64,000 nucleotides of DNA from Haliclystus octoradiatus (taxonomy: Eukaryota; Cnidaria; Staurozoa; Stauromedusae; Haliclystidae). Below, piece after piece: positions 38,259 to 54,161 of this stretch; the first letter of the stretch is position 1, and each line of letters begins with the position of its first letter. The stretch covers positions 15,062,538 through 15,126,537 of the forward strand of contig OU744446.1 in NCBI GenBank assembly GCA_916610825.1. Direction: 5' to 3'. Position numbers and translations under genes: made by a program. Under the pieces are notes generated by a model that saw nothing but the letters and a program-made list of their open reading frames with translations, was not told the DNA's origin and did no database searches.

Positions 38259-40304
38259 ATTTGTGGAATCTCAAAGAATCAGCAAAATATTTATAAAAGA
38301 AAATTGGATTGAGATGTGTCGTGAATTGATGTTCTATTTCTATCTTTGACTCTATGACAAAACAAAAACATTAAAAATATAGCCATATAATGTCTTAATT
38401 GTTCGGATATGTTTGTACCTATTTGTTTATGTTTGTATCTGTCGCTTGTATTTGTATCTTACCTACTTACTTAACAGTCTGTAAACTTTGGATGTATTGC
38501 TGATATATGTGTTGATAAATTGGAGCGAACTTGAAAACTAGAAATGTACTTTATTCAAGAATTGAGTACTTAAATAGCAATAGTATTGCAACAATGATAA
38601 CAATACTCAGAGTACTCAATACGCAATACTCTTTCAACTGCTCTGTCAATTAAAACAAACATTGAGCAAATAATTGTGTTGCCATTAGATATAACATATT
38701 TGATGTAATTTGTTGAGGATTAAAACGTTTTCTGGAGGTCTATCATAGTTTCCTTTACTATCATGCCAACAATAGTTGGTTTGATTTGCTCCTTATCTTA
38801 CTCTCATTTTCCTAGAAAGAGTATAATGATACACACAACTGTAAACCTGATGCAGATCGACTGCATTTGTGATGTCATGATGCTGGTATAAGTGTTTGAT
38901 GATGTGGTCTGATCTAACATTTTTTTCCTCTAAAGACAATCAACTTCCACAAGAGGGCATAATGTGCTTATTATATGCAGGTATGTGTCCCCGCTGAATC
39001 ACTGGACTTATTGAATATTTAATGGGAGGTTCTTGTGAAAAAGCCACTTTCTAATAACTGAGAAATAACTGGAGATTAGATGTTTACTTCGCGGATTTTC
39101 GCGATAACACCACCATCCCTCAGAGCCATTTATTTACAAGAGTAGCGACACAACCTAGGAGCTAATCACATAATAAGTTGCAAGTGTCTCATTGAGAAGC
39201 ATTTACTTGAAGTTTCATTATCAACCCTGTTATTATATTGTTTGTAATTTTCTCTTTCTATGTGTATAATATCTTAGATGGTCAGTCCTGTTAAAAAGTG
39301 TATTAACTAATACTGTTGTCAGCTTATGTACATTTATCACGTATTTCTGAATAAATTATGATGACGATGATGATGATTCTAAATATGTTATACTACTGTA
39401 TAAGAAAAGTAGCTAGCAGGATCGAGATTAACCGTTAAATCTTTAATGAAAAAAAGTAAAACGATTCCGACATATTTTTGCGTGTAGCAATTAAAATGTA
39501 GAATGTTGACAACAAATCATGGTCAAACTCTCTTGTGGAAAATAAAATCGTTCCTTTTTTGGTTTCACACGAGAATCTACAAAATGCCATGCTTGAGGTC
39601 AATTTTGAGGGGGAAAGAGTTGCGCTGCGAATAGAAAAAAACAACAACATATGCGAATAGAAAAAAAAGTTATATCCAAATCCGTTTTCATGAAAAGACA
39701 AGAAATAAACTTTTTAAGGCTCCTTTAGATCCTAATTCTTCAGCAAAAGGCAAATATTTACGTTTAGTGGAAAGATTAACCTAGATTTATGACAGTCTTG
39801 GAAATAAATTAGATTTTTGATAAATAAGTCTTCACTCGACGCAGTGTTGTTATCAAAATCAAGATAAATATTATGTGGAATTAATGCATTTGTAGTCAAA
39901 CAATATACTTTCTCATTCATTTAGGTTTGAAATGAGTTCCGAGTTCAGAAATGTGATTTGTGCAAATACGCGAAACAATGCCTTCGCTCGACAAAATACT
40001 TTATCAACTCTTTGCTCAAAATTGATTGATATGATATGACGAGGATATGTATTTATCATCATATGAAACTTAATGCTTGAGAAAACGTTCCAAGACCTAA
40101 TGGCATCCAGGGATATGTATATCACCACAGTTCCTCTAGTGATTTAATTCAGATTATTGGCCGTGCTTGCTGTGGTTAGTTATGTAGATTCTTTATTGCA
40201 AATACTTGCTCTGCAAGTCTTGTCGATTTCAGTTGCTCATCAGAAGGATGCTGCATTGCTCCAGCTTTGTACACTCTATGACAAATTAACAATGTTTCAT
40301 TTTT
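38259..40304. other. Intergenic, mostly featureless
   Basis: Short chance frames. 39596-39680 resembles one arm of the fold-back family at 15868-16483 (TTTTGAGGGGGAAA and GCGAATAGAAAA). Confidence 0.45.
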
Positions 40305-40625
40305 CTACCCTTTGCACCAATCTACACAATTAGAGGAATTGATGTAAAGTTTTAGGAACTTGGCCACGCAGTAACCACTTAGATTTTCCAATGCAGCAAT
40401 GCTCATTTTTTCAAAGCCACTGTCTGTTAAATCTAATTGATCCTCATCCTCATCGGTGGAATAAGCAGTATTCACTTTATCACATGCTGCTTCATCAATT
40501 GCTTTAAAAATTGAAGATAGATTTACACTTTCTTGCAATTTGTAGGAGCTATTTGATGAAGTTTTGAAGCATTGAGAGACAGTGACTATTCTCTGGGAAT
40601 TGACAAATTCAACAGCAGTAGGCAC
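40305..40625 (-). pseudogene. Possible fragment of a P/THAP9-like or related transposase
   Basis: A 106-codon minus-strand frame ends with ALENLSGYCVAKFLKLY, then SNCVDWCKG. A 'xxxLSGYxVxKxLKxxxxxxxCxxC' pattern is seen in the C-terminal part of several transposases, including the P/THAP9 group. The upstream part is acidic (TDEDEDQLDLTD). This is a motif-level guess. The fragment has no visible partner domain and no terminal repeats. Confidence 0.3.
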
Positions 40626-41099
40626 TTTTTGATTGGTTGTAAATTAATTTTCAAGGGTATCTTGACTGCATCAAAACTATTCATCGTTCAGAAGTTTGTT
40701 ATGTAGGTCCATAGCTGAATGTGTTGCAATTATTACACCTTCTTGAATATGCTTCCAAATTGATTATGTTTCAGATTCAATAGCAAGTGTCCAAAAAGTC
40801 ATTTCAATGGCACCTATGGCTAAATCTGAGTATGTGTAAAACTGTGTTGGTATCTTGTGCAGTCTAAATAGAACAAGCTAGCTGAATAAATCAAAGTTTA
40901 GTAATGGAAATAATTACTGTTAATTGATTATATATTGCTATATTTGAGAGAAGATCGCATTTTATGTGATCGTGCGTATGGAGTTTACACTGAAGGATTA
41001 GCTAATTACGAGGCTAGCTAAGCTCTCGTTGATGCCTCGTATCTATCATAAATTTTTCCAACGTATTTTATAAGGCTACTCACTCCAAGATTTTAGCAA

Positions 41100-41661
41100 A
41101 TTCTTAATCTTACGGTATCTTATTGATACAAACTGCTCTTTCGCATGTGGAACAGTAAAATTCTACATTTTTATCACCTCCAGAGATTACTATCGCACTC
41201 GTATCTCTGACATGCAAAGTCTGAGCCATAATAGCCTCACATCGATTGAGGCTCACTTAAAAGATAAAATTGAATCTACCTCCTCGTCTGCAATCCAACT
41301 CTTTCAACAACCACGTGTCACTACCAGAAAAGAATCTTCCCACACAACTACATCAGTCTGTATACCTCCTGAAGCATATTGTAGGTTAAACAAACATGGA
41401 CTGACAGTGATCATTGACTCACTGCTTCGTTCTGAGACATTTCCAGATGTCAAGCCATCCTGTGCTTTTATTGCTCTGGCTTGTCAACTCAATCAAATCT
41501 TGCTTTCTCTTAGACGACTTACCTATCTGCGTCCATTGCTGATGCCAGCATGATAAAAACGATAAATGCCTATTTTGTAGGGCGAAGACAGCCAAGCCCA
41601 ATAAATGAGCAACCTGCTCTGCCGCTGACCAATTTTCATCAAAGGCTAACACCCATAACAC
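41100..41661 (-). other. Open frames of unknown origin
   Basis: Both strands stay open between 41212 and 41661. A minus-strand segment near 41125-41240 reads FYCSTCERAVC, faintly like a B-box zinc finger, but the surrounding frame is broken. I cannot decide between decayed gene, transposon and chance. Confidence 0.2.
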
Positions 41662-42000
41662 CTTTGAAGGATATTTTCAATGTTTCAAACTAACATAAAG
41701 AGACTGAATGTGAACATCAATTTTGGAGGGGTAAACATTGATTATTTCTCTAATCAATTGAGAAGCCTGACAAATCACAAATACAATTATGACAGTTAAT
41801 TACAATAAAAATAGATAGAGAATGAAAAGCTTACGACTACATCATGCCTAATACTGCACAACAAAATAGGATATCAACAGAAAATTTTGAGTCAAGGAGA
41901 ATGTTCACCTAATACAGAAGATCAATTCAAGAAACATATTTTTATTTGTGTGGACAATCTACAAAATCATTAACCATGTTAATTATGCGATATTACTATA

Positions 42001-44785
<2,785 letters not shown>

Positions 44786-45575
44786 CATTATTTTTATTTT
44801 TATTACAAAGGTTACTAAGGTGATTGTTTTATCGAGTATAGTCATTTGTGAATTTCTTCTAGAGCTCTTAGTTTGTCATCGAATTGAGTCATTTAAATCG
44901 AGTATAGATAACTTTGATATTTCATGCAAACATGTATCAAAGGCTGCGTGTAAGTGCATGTTTATGCTTTAATTTATTTCCTTGTGCTTCCCTGACTTAC
45001 TCCAAGCCTCACTTATTTTTATGACGATTTTGATATGTTGGTAAGTGACCACTTACGAACCATCAAATCTCAGCACAGCAAAGTAAGCAGGACTTGGAGC
45101 CAGTCTATGTGCTTCCCTGTCCTGTCGTTATTTTAAGTTCATTTAAAAGATTTGGAAATATATTAAATCAATTACAGCTTATGCTATAAATTATGAGCGA
45201 GAATAAGTTAATAATTGAATAGTTCTATCTCATGAAGTTATAAACATTTTCAATTGAAAGCTTTCATGAATAATACCCTAGAAATAAAACGATAAAAGCC
45301 CCACCATTAGCCTGCGGGTTTATTTATTCAATTGACAGCGGGTATGCAAAACTTAAATCATTCAGTTAGGACAGTAGAACTTCACTTCGGAATATGAAAT
45401 ATCAATCTTTACAGGTTGCCTATTTGTTGGGCGCCTTACTTTCTAGATGTGTGTTTGCATGGAAACAACAAGTATTATTATTTATTCATAAGTTACAAAA
45501 TAAAATATAATGTTTTAGATAATTCTAGAGTAATAGCGAGTAAGTCTAACACTTTATTATAAAACAAAAGCTAAC
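44786..45575. other. Upstream region of paralogue 2
   Basis: No gene seen. A segment at 45050-45105 (ACGAACCATC, then AAGTAAGCAGGACTTGG) loosely recalls 5S rRNA and could be part of a SINE, but the match is weak. Confidence 0.3.
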
Positions 45576-48500
45576 ATGGACCAATTTGTCTCCAATATTA
45601 CTATTATCATCTTGCTAATATTCATCACACAGTCCAGATTAGAGGAGTTGCTATCATTTACAATACAGAAAACGCCGACAGTTGGTAAATTGAGTATTTC
45701 AGCATCGGCAAAATGTATCGTTCAACATAAAGTAAATATTAAAAGCGGTGCAATAATATACATCTCCCCACAACATGGTATTTGTTCGATTGGAGATTCT
45801 ACAGAAGGGTACGACAGCAGTGTAGATGATGAAGATATTGCTAAACTTGTTATCGCGGTAGGGATACGTGTAATACAAATATTTGTTCCTTCTATAATAA
45901 CTATAATAAGTGTATCGGCTCTCCGATTCAGTTTAATTTTCGGAAGAGTATTTGATTCAAGAATATCAGTTCAGCATAACAAAACAAGAGACGTATTTCA
46001 ATTCAATATCATTAATAATAACTCATAATTTCAGTTTTAACCCAGCAAACACAGAGACGTCCCTGCAACGTCAGGAGACGTCTACGAAGGTCGATGGACA
46101 GTCTCCGAGACGTCTCTTTGGACGTCTATCGACAGTGTATCAGTAGACAATTTTTTACGTCCCGGTGACGTTACCAGATCGTCTAGGAGACCTTCATGGA
46201 GACCCTCCGGTGACTAAACTCTGACGTTGATTTGCGAGATATTTGCCTCGCCTTTGGCAATATATGCCACGCATGAAGGTCACAGTTCACACTATTCTGT
46301 TTAAAAGTATTTAACATGAAAGAAAACTACAAAGTGTTGTGTTTCCAAGCGCATTCAATTTATTAAACATAAAATAAAACGTTCATAGTTGAGTTAAAAT
46401 GATAGTTAAGAGATCTTTCTTACAAGTGTTTATCTTCTACCGTTCAAGTTAGTTAAAGGAATTCCTTTAATGAATGTTGATAAATTTCACGCAAATTGTC
46501 AATACAAATAATATATTCGATACGCCATTAGTAGCTAAATCCACAGGTACTTTCGTTGTGATAACCAAATCCGTAAACAATGTCTGCTAATAATATAAAT
46601 CCCAGATTTTATAACCATCTTTTGTAATAATAATCTAACATCGAAGTTCTAAGTAGTTGTAGATCTTCTAGGAATACATCAGCCATTTTGTTGCAATAAA
46701 ACCCAATAATATATTTCCAAATATGTTCCTCTCGTCGTGGCTGGCCATATCACTAGTGATTCAGATTAAATCTTTAACAGAAATAATAATGAATATTATT
46801 ATTAATATTAAAGCATAAATATAGACAACTCAAACATCATGTAAGAAATTAAGGATTAATACAGCGTCTTTGATATATTTACCTCTGGGAAAATGACGAT
46901 GTAAGGTGAAGGAACTTTGTTTATTAATTCAGCGCTGTAGATAAATAAATATATAGAAATTATAGGTCAGTAACTGGTATAGTATGATCATACAATACAT
47001 GAAATATAGACAACTAAAATATGATGTTTTGAAGAATAATTAGGCAGCGTTTTGATAGATTTACCTTCGGTATAAGTTTGATGGAATGAGCGGCGAAAGG
47101 AAACATTGTTATTCGGTTTTTCAATTCAGCTGCAGATAAATAAGCTTGAATTCAAGATCATTAAAAGTATTATTATAAATGATCTTGTGACAAAAAAGAA
47201 ATAAGAAAGGTGCAAATAAGTATACAAAATTGGTGTGCAAAATTAATTGCATGTAAACGAAAATTTGAAAAAATGGACAATATATTAGATGAGCTTGGCT
47301 GGTTACGTATCGATAAACTAGCTGAACTGCGCACTGTGTGCACAGCTCACCAGTCAGCGCTTGGATTAAATGGATCCACCATGGAACATTTATTTAAGAA
47401 ATCGAATTCAACGTACAATACACGTAAAAAACTGTATACACTTCCACGTGTTTATACCGACCGTGGCAAGAGATCGTTCTCCTTTCGTGTTGCAGAACTA
47501 CTTAATAAATATAATCAATTTGAACACTACAGTAAAATGAAATATAAAAATGAAATTAAAAACAGTCTTAAAACAACAGAAATATAACTATTATATAGCG
47601 TAATCAATCAATTTGTCAGACATCGAGAATCAACTGCATTTAACTGAGTCTTACTTTTACTTGTAATTAATTATAAAAGCCTAGAAAACATTGTATTAAG
47701 GATTCCAACGTGATGTCATTAATAAAGCATCAAAAATTGTACTTTGTAAACGAAAATTTAGTTTAGTACATTAGTAATTTTAGTAGTTTAGTAATTAGTA
47801 GTTTAGTAATTTAGTACATTAGTTAGTTTATACCGAACTATAGCAATGAGGTTGTAATATTTTACCTGGCAGTCTCATTTATTTGACAGCGACACATCGA
47901 AGAAGTAGACATTTCGCTTTCAAAAACTGTGTCTAAAACATTAATTGACATCTAATCTATAATAAAGCAAACATACGACTACCTCAGTATAAACAATCAG
48001 CAAGTATGTATTTTCAATAGCTAAACTGTATTGAATTTTCAAGAGCATCTTACCTTTAAAAATCCCGAGAGATATTGAACGATTATTTAAATTCCAACTT
48101 CATCAACACGGAAGCTCCAGAGCGGCAGTTATAAAAATGTGTTGTGAAACTTTCTGGCGCTTCTTTTCTGCAATTCAAACTGGGTGTGATATTGTTTACA
48201 TACGTCTCAAATCGATCAAAAATACGTAGGTTGCCAAGCCGTAATTTTGCGACCTAGTCGGCACTTATGACGTAAACACATGAAAATAGTTTTATAAAAG
48301 TGTTTGGGACCCTGACACGACGTTGAGGGACGTTGTATAGCTGTATAATCGTGACTGACCGCTGTGAAACCTTCCAGACTCACTGGGGACGTCCCCTGAC
48401 CGTCAGTGTTTGCTGGGAACGTAACGACGCATCTTAAATTCACAAGTTCTTCTCTAAATATATATATATATATATATATATAATGTAATAATAATAATGA

Positions 48501-51500
48501 TGATATGGTATCTAACAGCAGTTGATATAGTGCTCGATGTCATTTGACAGAGCGTGAATAATAATAATAATGGAGTCAAAGACTACGCATTCATTTTCTG
48601 TAACTTAAAGTTTCTCGCTTTATGCGATCATCAGACAGATACTATTAATGAAAAATATATACCAGTTACTCTTATTTGACAATAGTGAGAAAAAATTTGA
48701 AAAAAGAGAAAAACTATTGTTATACTTACAATGGTTTTATCTTTACAATTACTAAGTTATATTGTTATGTATTGTTATTAGTTTCCTTAATTAAATGGCG
48801 CTGTTATAAGACTACGTTTTTGTTTCTTTGAAATTTGATAAATAATATTTATTTTCATGCCTACATTTTGATATGAGTTCAGATTTTTTATTTAATATGG
48901 CTTCTTTTGAGCAGATGATGTGGAATTTTTCCACTAAACATAGGTGACACTTTTTTGACATATTATTATAGGGTCTGCCGGTTGCCAGAGATGACCATTT
49001 AATCGTGTAGTCTACGTCTTTGTTTTTGAGATCCCATATATACTTTGACAATTGTGTACTTGATGATAAGTTGCTGTGTTTGAAGGTCGATATGTGCTGC
49101 GTATAACGTGTTTTAAATGTTCCTTCCGTGAGACCGATGTAGTTTTTTCCTTCTGGATTGTTCGGTGTTGAGACGTTGGCGTTGTAAATTAGACTTTTTG
49201 ATTGGCATTTATTATCAAATGGGCATTTTTCTTTATTTCGACAGTTACATAAAGCGGCGTTTGTGGCATTGTTTTCATTGCTGTTAGTAATCTTTTTGTT
49301 ATGGTTCTTGATTATTGTGTTCATGTTGCTAGTGCAGCTATAACTTACCTTGACGCAGTTAAAGTTGAATATTTTGTTAAGTCTGTGGGTTTTTGGGAAA
49401 TGTTTTTTGATTAAATTTAAAAATGTTCGCCCAACATTTGTTTTTACGCTTTTGTTGTACGGCGGGTTGAACCAAATAGTTTTCCGGCTTCGCGTTCTTT
49501 TGTTGTTGTTTGACTGTGAAGGGCGTGGCTTGAATGACAAGTTGGTCTGGTGTCCGCTTGCCTTCAAAGCGTCTTCGTAGATAACTTTAGATTTTTCGAA
49601 AATTGAATTGTTAGTTGATAGGTCGGAGATGCGTTGGTTGATTGCGATTGGAATTTGTTTTAGTATTACAGGTGGATGATTAGATTTCGTATTAATGTAG
49701 AGAGGCTGGTCGTTCGGTTTTCTGTACGGTTGGTAAGAGTTATTAGTTAAATTGAAGGTTAGGTCCAGGTAGTCGACCGTCTTCAGATTGGTCTTTGTTG
49801 TAATTTTAAGGCCAACATCTTTGAACAATTTTGTTAACTTTTTTCGAATTTTTTCAGCCTGTGGGCCTGACTTGTTTTTGAGGACAGCTAGACCGTCATC
49901 TCGATAAAGTCCTACTTCGTTAGCGCCATATATCTCTTTTAACTTTTCTAAAATGAATAGCCCGACCAATTCACAAACCTCCGCACCGTCGTGGCTGCCC
50001 ATCGTTACGTCGAATAGATTTTCGTTGCCTCTTTTTGTCCACGCCGATCCTGAGCTGAATAGCACTGACTTCCTTGCATGCATGATTATTTTTGTGTCGC
50101 TTTCCGAGATCGATGTTAAATTTTTAGCAAAATTAATGGCTTGAGTTAGTAGATTCTCCGATATTGTTGGATAAAAGTTCTCTATGTCAAACACCATAAA
50201 TGTTAATCTGTGTTTATTTTCCAAGGATTTGAACCAATCTATGACAGATGACGTATTTCTCCATTGGTTTACTTTTGTCTTTTCTTTGACACTAAGGATA
50301 ATTTTTTCTAAGATCTTTTTACTAACAATGCCCATTTCGCTCTTTGCCGGATTGATTAATCGGCATGTAGGGTTCTGTCGAAAATTATCTTTGTGATCTT
50401 TTATTGTGATGAAAGCTTCTTGTTGGGCTATAATGTCGGTTCTATTTTCAATTTTTAATTCTTTTGCGATATCTCTCGCCTCTCTGTTGATCTTGTTTAC
50501 TGTGTTCTTATTTGCCTTCTTGTAGGTAGCAGTTACGTTGTCGTGTAGTAGCTTTTCATGTTGTTCTGTGTCGACCTCGTAGAAGTTTCTGGTTTTATCT
50601 GCCGGTATAAATGCTTTCGATGATGTCTTGATTTTGGCGATGTCTTTCTTTAACTGGCGTTGGAAGTGGTCGTTCACGTACCTAAATTGGATATTTCGTG
50701 TCATTTTCATTAAATCAGCTTCAAAACCTTCTAGCTCCGTAATTTGTGATGGGCAATTTCTTGATTTGAAACCAAAATTTTCTTTCGCTGGGCTGTCGTC
50801 TTTTTCGTTTGTTTCATTCTCCTGGAAGAAAAATGCTTTCCATCGCATCCTTTTGATAACGCTTTCTATTTTTGCAATTAGTTGAATTAGATATGTTTTT
50901 CTGGGTGGTACTGGTATATTTTTCATTGAATAGTTGAATGTTGTTTGTTCCATGGTTTTTGCAATGAGATTATAGTGCTCTACTGCAAGCAGGAGCGTTA
51001 ATATAATGTAATAATAATAATGATGATATGGTATCTAACAGCAGTTGATATAGTGCTCGATGTCATTTGACAGAGCGTGAATAATAATAATAATGGAGTC
51101 AAAGACTACGCATTCATTTTCTGTAACTTAAAGTTTCTCGCTTTATGCGATCATCAGACAGATACTATTAATGAAAAATATATACCAGTTACTCTTATTT
51201 GACAATAGTGAGAAAAAATTTGAAAAAAGAGAAAAACTATTGTTATACTTACAATGGTTTTATCTTTACAATTACTAAGTTATATTGTTATGTATTGTTA
51301 TTAGTTTCCTTAATTAAATGGCGCTGTTATAAGACTACGTTTTTGTTTCTTTGAAATTTGATAAATAATATTTATTTTCATGCCTACATTTTGATATGAG
51401 TTCAGATTTTTTATTTAATATGGCTTCTTTTGAGCAGATGATGTGGAATTTTTCCACTAAACATAGGTGACACTTTTTTGACATATTATTATAGGGTCTG

Positions 51501-54108
51501 CCGGTTGCCAGAGATGACCATTTAATCGTGTAGTCTACGTCTTTGTTTTTGAGATCCCATATATACTTTGACAATTGTGTACTTGATGATAAGTTGCTGT
51601 GTTTGAAGGTCGATATGTGCTGCGTATAACGTGTTTTAAATGTTCCTTCCGTGAGACCGATGTAGTTTTTTCCTTCTGGATTGTTCGGTGTTGAGACGTT
51701 GGCGTTGTAAATTAGACTTTTTGATTGGCATTTATTATCAAATGGGCATTTTTCTTTATTTCGACAGTTACATAAAGCGGCGTTTGTGGCATTGTTTTCA
51801 TTGCTGTTAGTAATCTTTTTGTTATGGTTCTTGATTATTGTGTTCATGTTGCTAGTGCAGCTATAACTTACCTTGACGCAGTTAAAGTTGAATATTTTGT
51901 TAAGTCTGTGGGTTTTTGGGAAATGTTTTTTGATTAAATTTAAAAATGTTCGCCCAACATTTGTTTTTACGCTTTTGTTGTACGGCGGGTTGAACCAAAT
52001 AGTTTTCCGGCTTCGCGTTCTTTTGTTGTTGTTTGACTGTGAAGGGCGTGGCTTGAATGACAAGTTGGTCTGGTGTCCGCTTGCCTTCAAAGCGTCTTCG
52101 TAGATAACTTTAGATTTTTCGAAAATTGAATTGTTAGTTGATAGGTCGGAGATGCGTTGGTTGATTGCGATTGGAATTTGTTTTAGTATTACAGGTGGAT
52201 GATTAGATTTCGTATTAATGTAGAGAGGCTGGTCGTTCGGTTTTCTGTACGGTTGGTAAGAGTTATTAGTTAAATTGAAGGTTAGGTCCAGGTAGTCGAC
52301 CGTCTTCAGATTGGTCTTTGTTGTAATTTTAAGGCCAACATCTTTGAACAATTTTGTTAACTTTTTTCGAATTTTTTCAGCCTGTGGGCCTGACTTGTTT
52401 TTGAGGACAGCTAGACCGTCATCTCGATAAAGTCCTACTTCGTTAGCGCCATATATCTCTTTTAACTTTTCTAAAATGAATAGCCCGACCAATTCGCAAA
52501 CCTCCGCACCGTCGTGGCTGCCCATCGTTACGTCGAATAGATTTTCGTTGCCTCTTTTTGTCCACGCCGATCCTGAGCTGAATAGCACTGACTTCCTTGC
52601 ATGCATGATTATTTTTGTGTCGCTTTCCGAGATCGATGTTAAATTTTTAGCAAAATTAATGGCTTGAGTTAGTAGATTCTCCGATATTGTTGGATAAAAG
52701 TTCTCTATGTCAAACACCATAAATGTTGATCTGTGTTTATTTTCCAAGGATTTGAACCAATCTATGACAGATGACGTATTTCTCCATTGGTTTACTTTTG
52801 TCTTTTCTTTGACACTAAGGATAATTTTTTCTAAGATCTTTTTACTAACAATGCCCATTTCGTGTTGGCCTTAAAATTACAACAAAGACCAATCTGAAGA
52901 CGGTCGACTACCTGGACCTAACCTTCAATTTAACTAATAATTCTTACCAACCGTACAGAAAACCGAACGACCAGCCTCTCTACATTAATACGAAATCTAA
53001 TCATCCACCTGTAATACTAAAACAAATTCCAATCGCAATCAACCAACGCATCTCCGACCTATCAACTAACAATTCAATTTTCGAAAAATCTAAAGTTATC
53101 TACGAAGACGCTTTGAAGGCAAGCGGACACCAGACCAACTTGTCATTCAAGCCACGCCCTTCACAGTCAAACAACAACAAAAGAACGCGAAGCCGGAAAA
53201 CTATTTGGTTCAACTCGCCGTACAACAAAAGCGTAAAAACAAATGTTGGGCGAACATTTTTAAATTTAATCAAAAAACATTTCCCAAAAACCCACAGACT
53301 TAACAAAATATTCAACTTTAACTGCGTCAAGGTAAGTTATAGCTGCACTAGCAACATGAACACAATAATCAAGAACCATAACAAAAAGATTACTAACAGC
53401 AATGAAAACAATGCCACAAACGCCGCTTTATGTAACTGTCGAAATAAAGAAAAATGCCCATTTGATAATAAATGCCAATCAAAAAGTCTAATTTACAACG
53501 CCAACGTCTCAACACCGAACAATCCAGAAGGAAAAAACTACATCGGTCTCACGGAAGGAACATTTAAAACACGTTATACGCAGCACATATCGACCTTCAA
53601 ACACAGCAACTTATCATCAAGTACACAATTGTCAAAGTATATATGGGATCTCAAAAACAAAGACGTAGACTACACGATTAAATGGTCATCTCTGGCAACC
53701 GGCAGACCCTATAATAATATGTCAAAAAAGTGTCACCTATGTTTAGTGGAAAAATTCCACATCATCTGCTCAAAAGAAGCCATATTAAATAAAAAATCTG
53801 AACTCATATCAAAATGTAGGCATGAAAATAAATATTATTTATCAAATTTCAAAGAAACAAAAACGTAGTCTTATAACAGCGCCATTTAATTAAGGAAACT
53901 AATAACAATACATAACAATATAACTTAGTAATTGTAAAGATAAAACCATTGTAAGTATAACAATAGTTTTTCTCTTTTTTCAAATTTTTTCTCACTATTG
54001 TCAAATAAGAGTAACTGGTATATATTTTTCATTAATAGTATCTGTCTGATGATCGCATAAAGCGAGAAACTTTAAGTTACAGAAAATGAATGCGTAGTCT
54101 TTGACTCC

Positions 54109-54161
<53 letters not shown>

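Larger units (their letters stand above)
48456..54158. mobile_element. Penelope-like element composite: full copy, tandem partial copy, inverted partial copy
   Basis: Copy A (minus, about 48484-51001) is full length. Copy B (minus, about 51002-52861) begins with the same 3' end sequence as A and stops abruptly inside the reverse transcriptase. Copy C (plus, about 52863-54123) is an inverted, shorter 3' portion. Only a few bases differ between copies. (TA)n tracts border both outer sides (48456-48483 and 54136-54158). A partial copy lying upstream of a full one (B before A on the minus strand) is the pseudo-LTR arrangement typical of PLEs, and an inverted truncated piece is also typical. Confidence 0.92.

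Noticed and set aside
40215..40260. Minus-strand CTGATGA...GAAA near 40240
   Set aside because: Only six bases separate the two motifs, too short for stem II, and flanking pairs are missing.
45050..45105. 5S-rRNA-like segment, possible SINE head
   Set aside because: Similarity is limited to short words around AAGTAAGCAGG; no promoter boxes, tail or target duplication can be shown.
49350..50885. Several plus-strand frames opposite PLE copies A and B
   Set aside because: Antisense shadows of the intact reverse transcriptase frame; the same ones recur at each copy.
53100..53330. 76-codon minus-strand frame opposite PLE copy C
   Set aside because: Shadow of the copy C coding strand.
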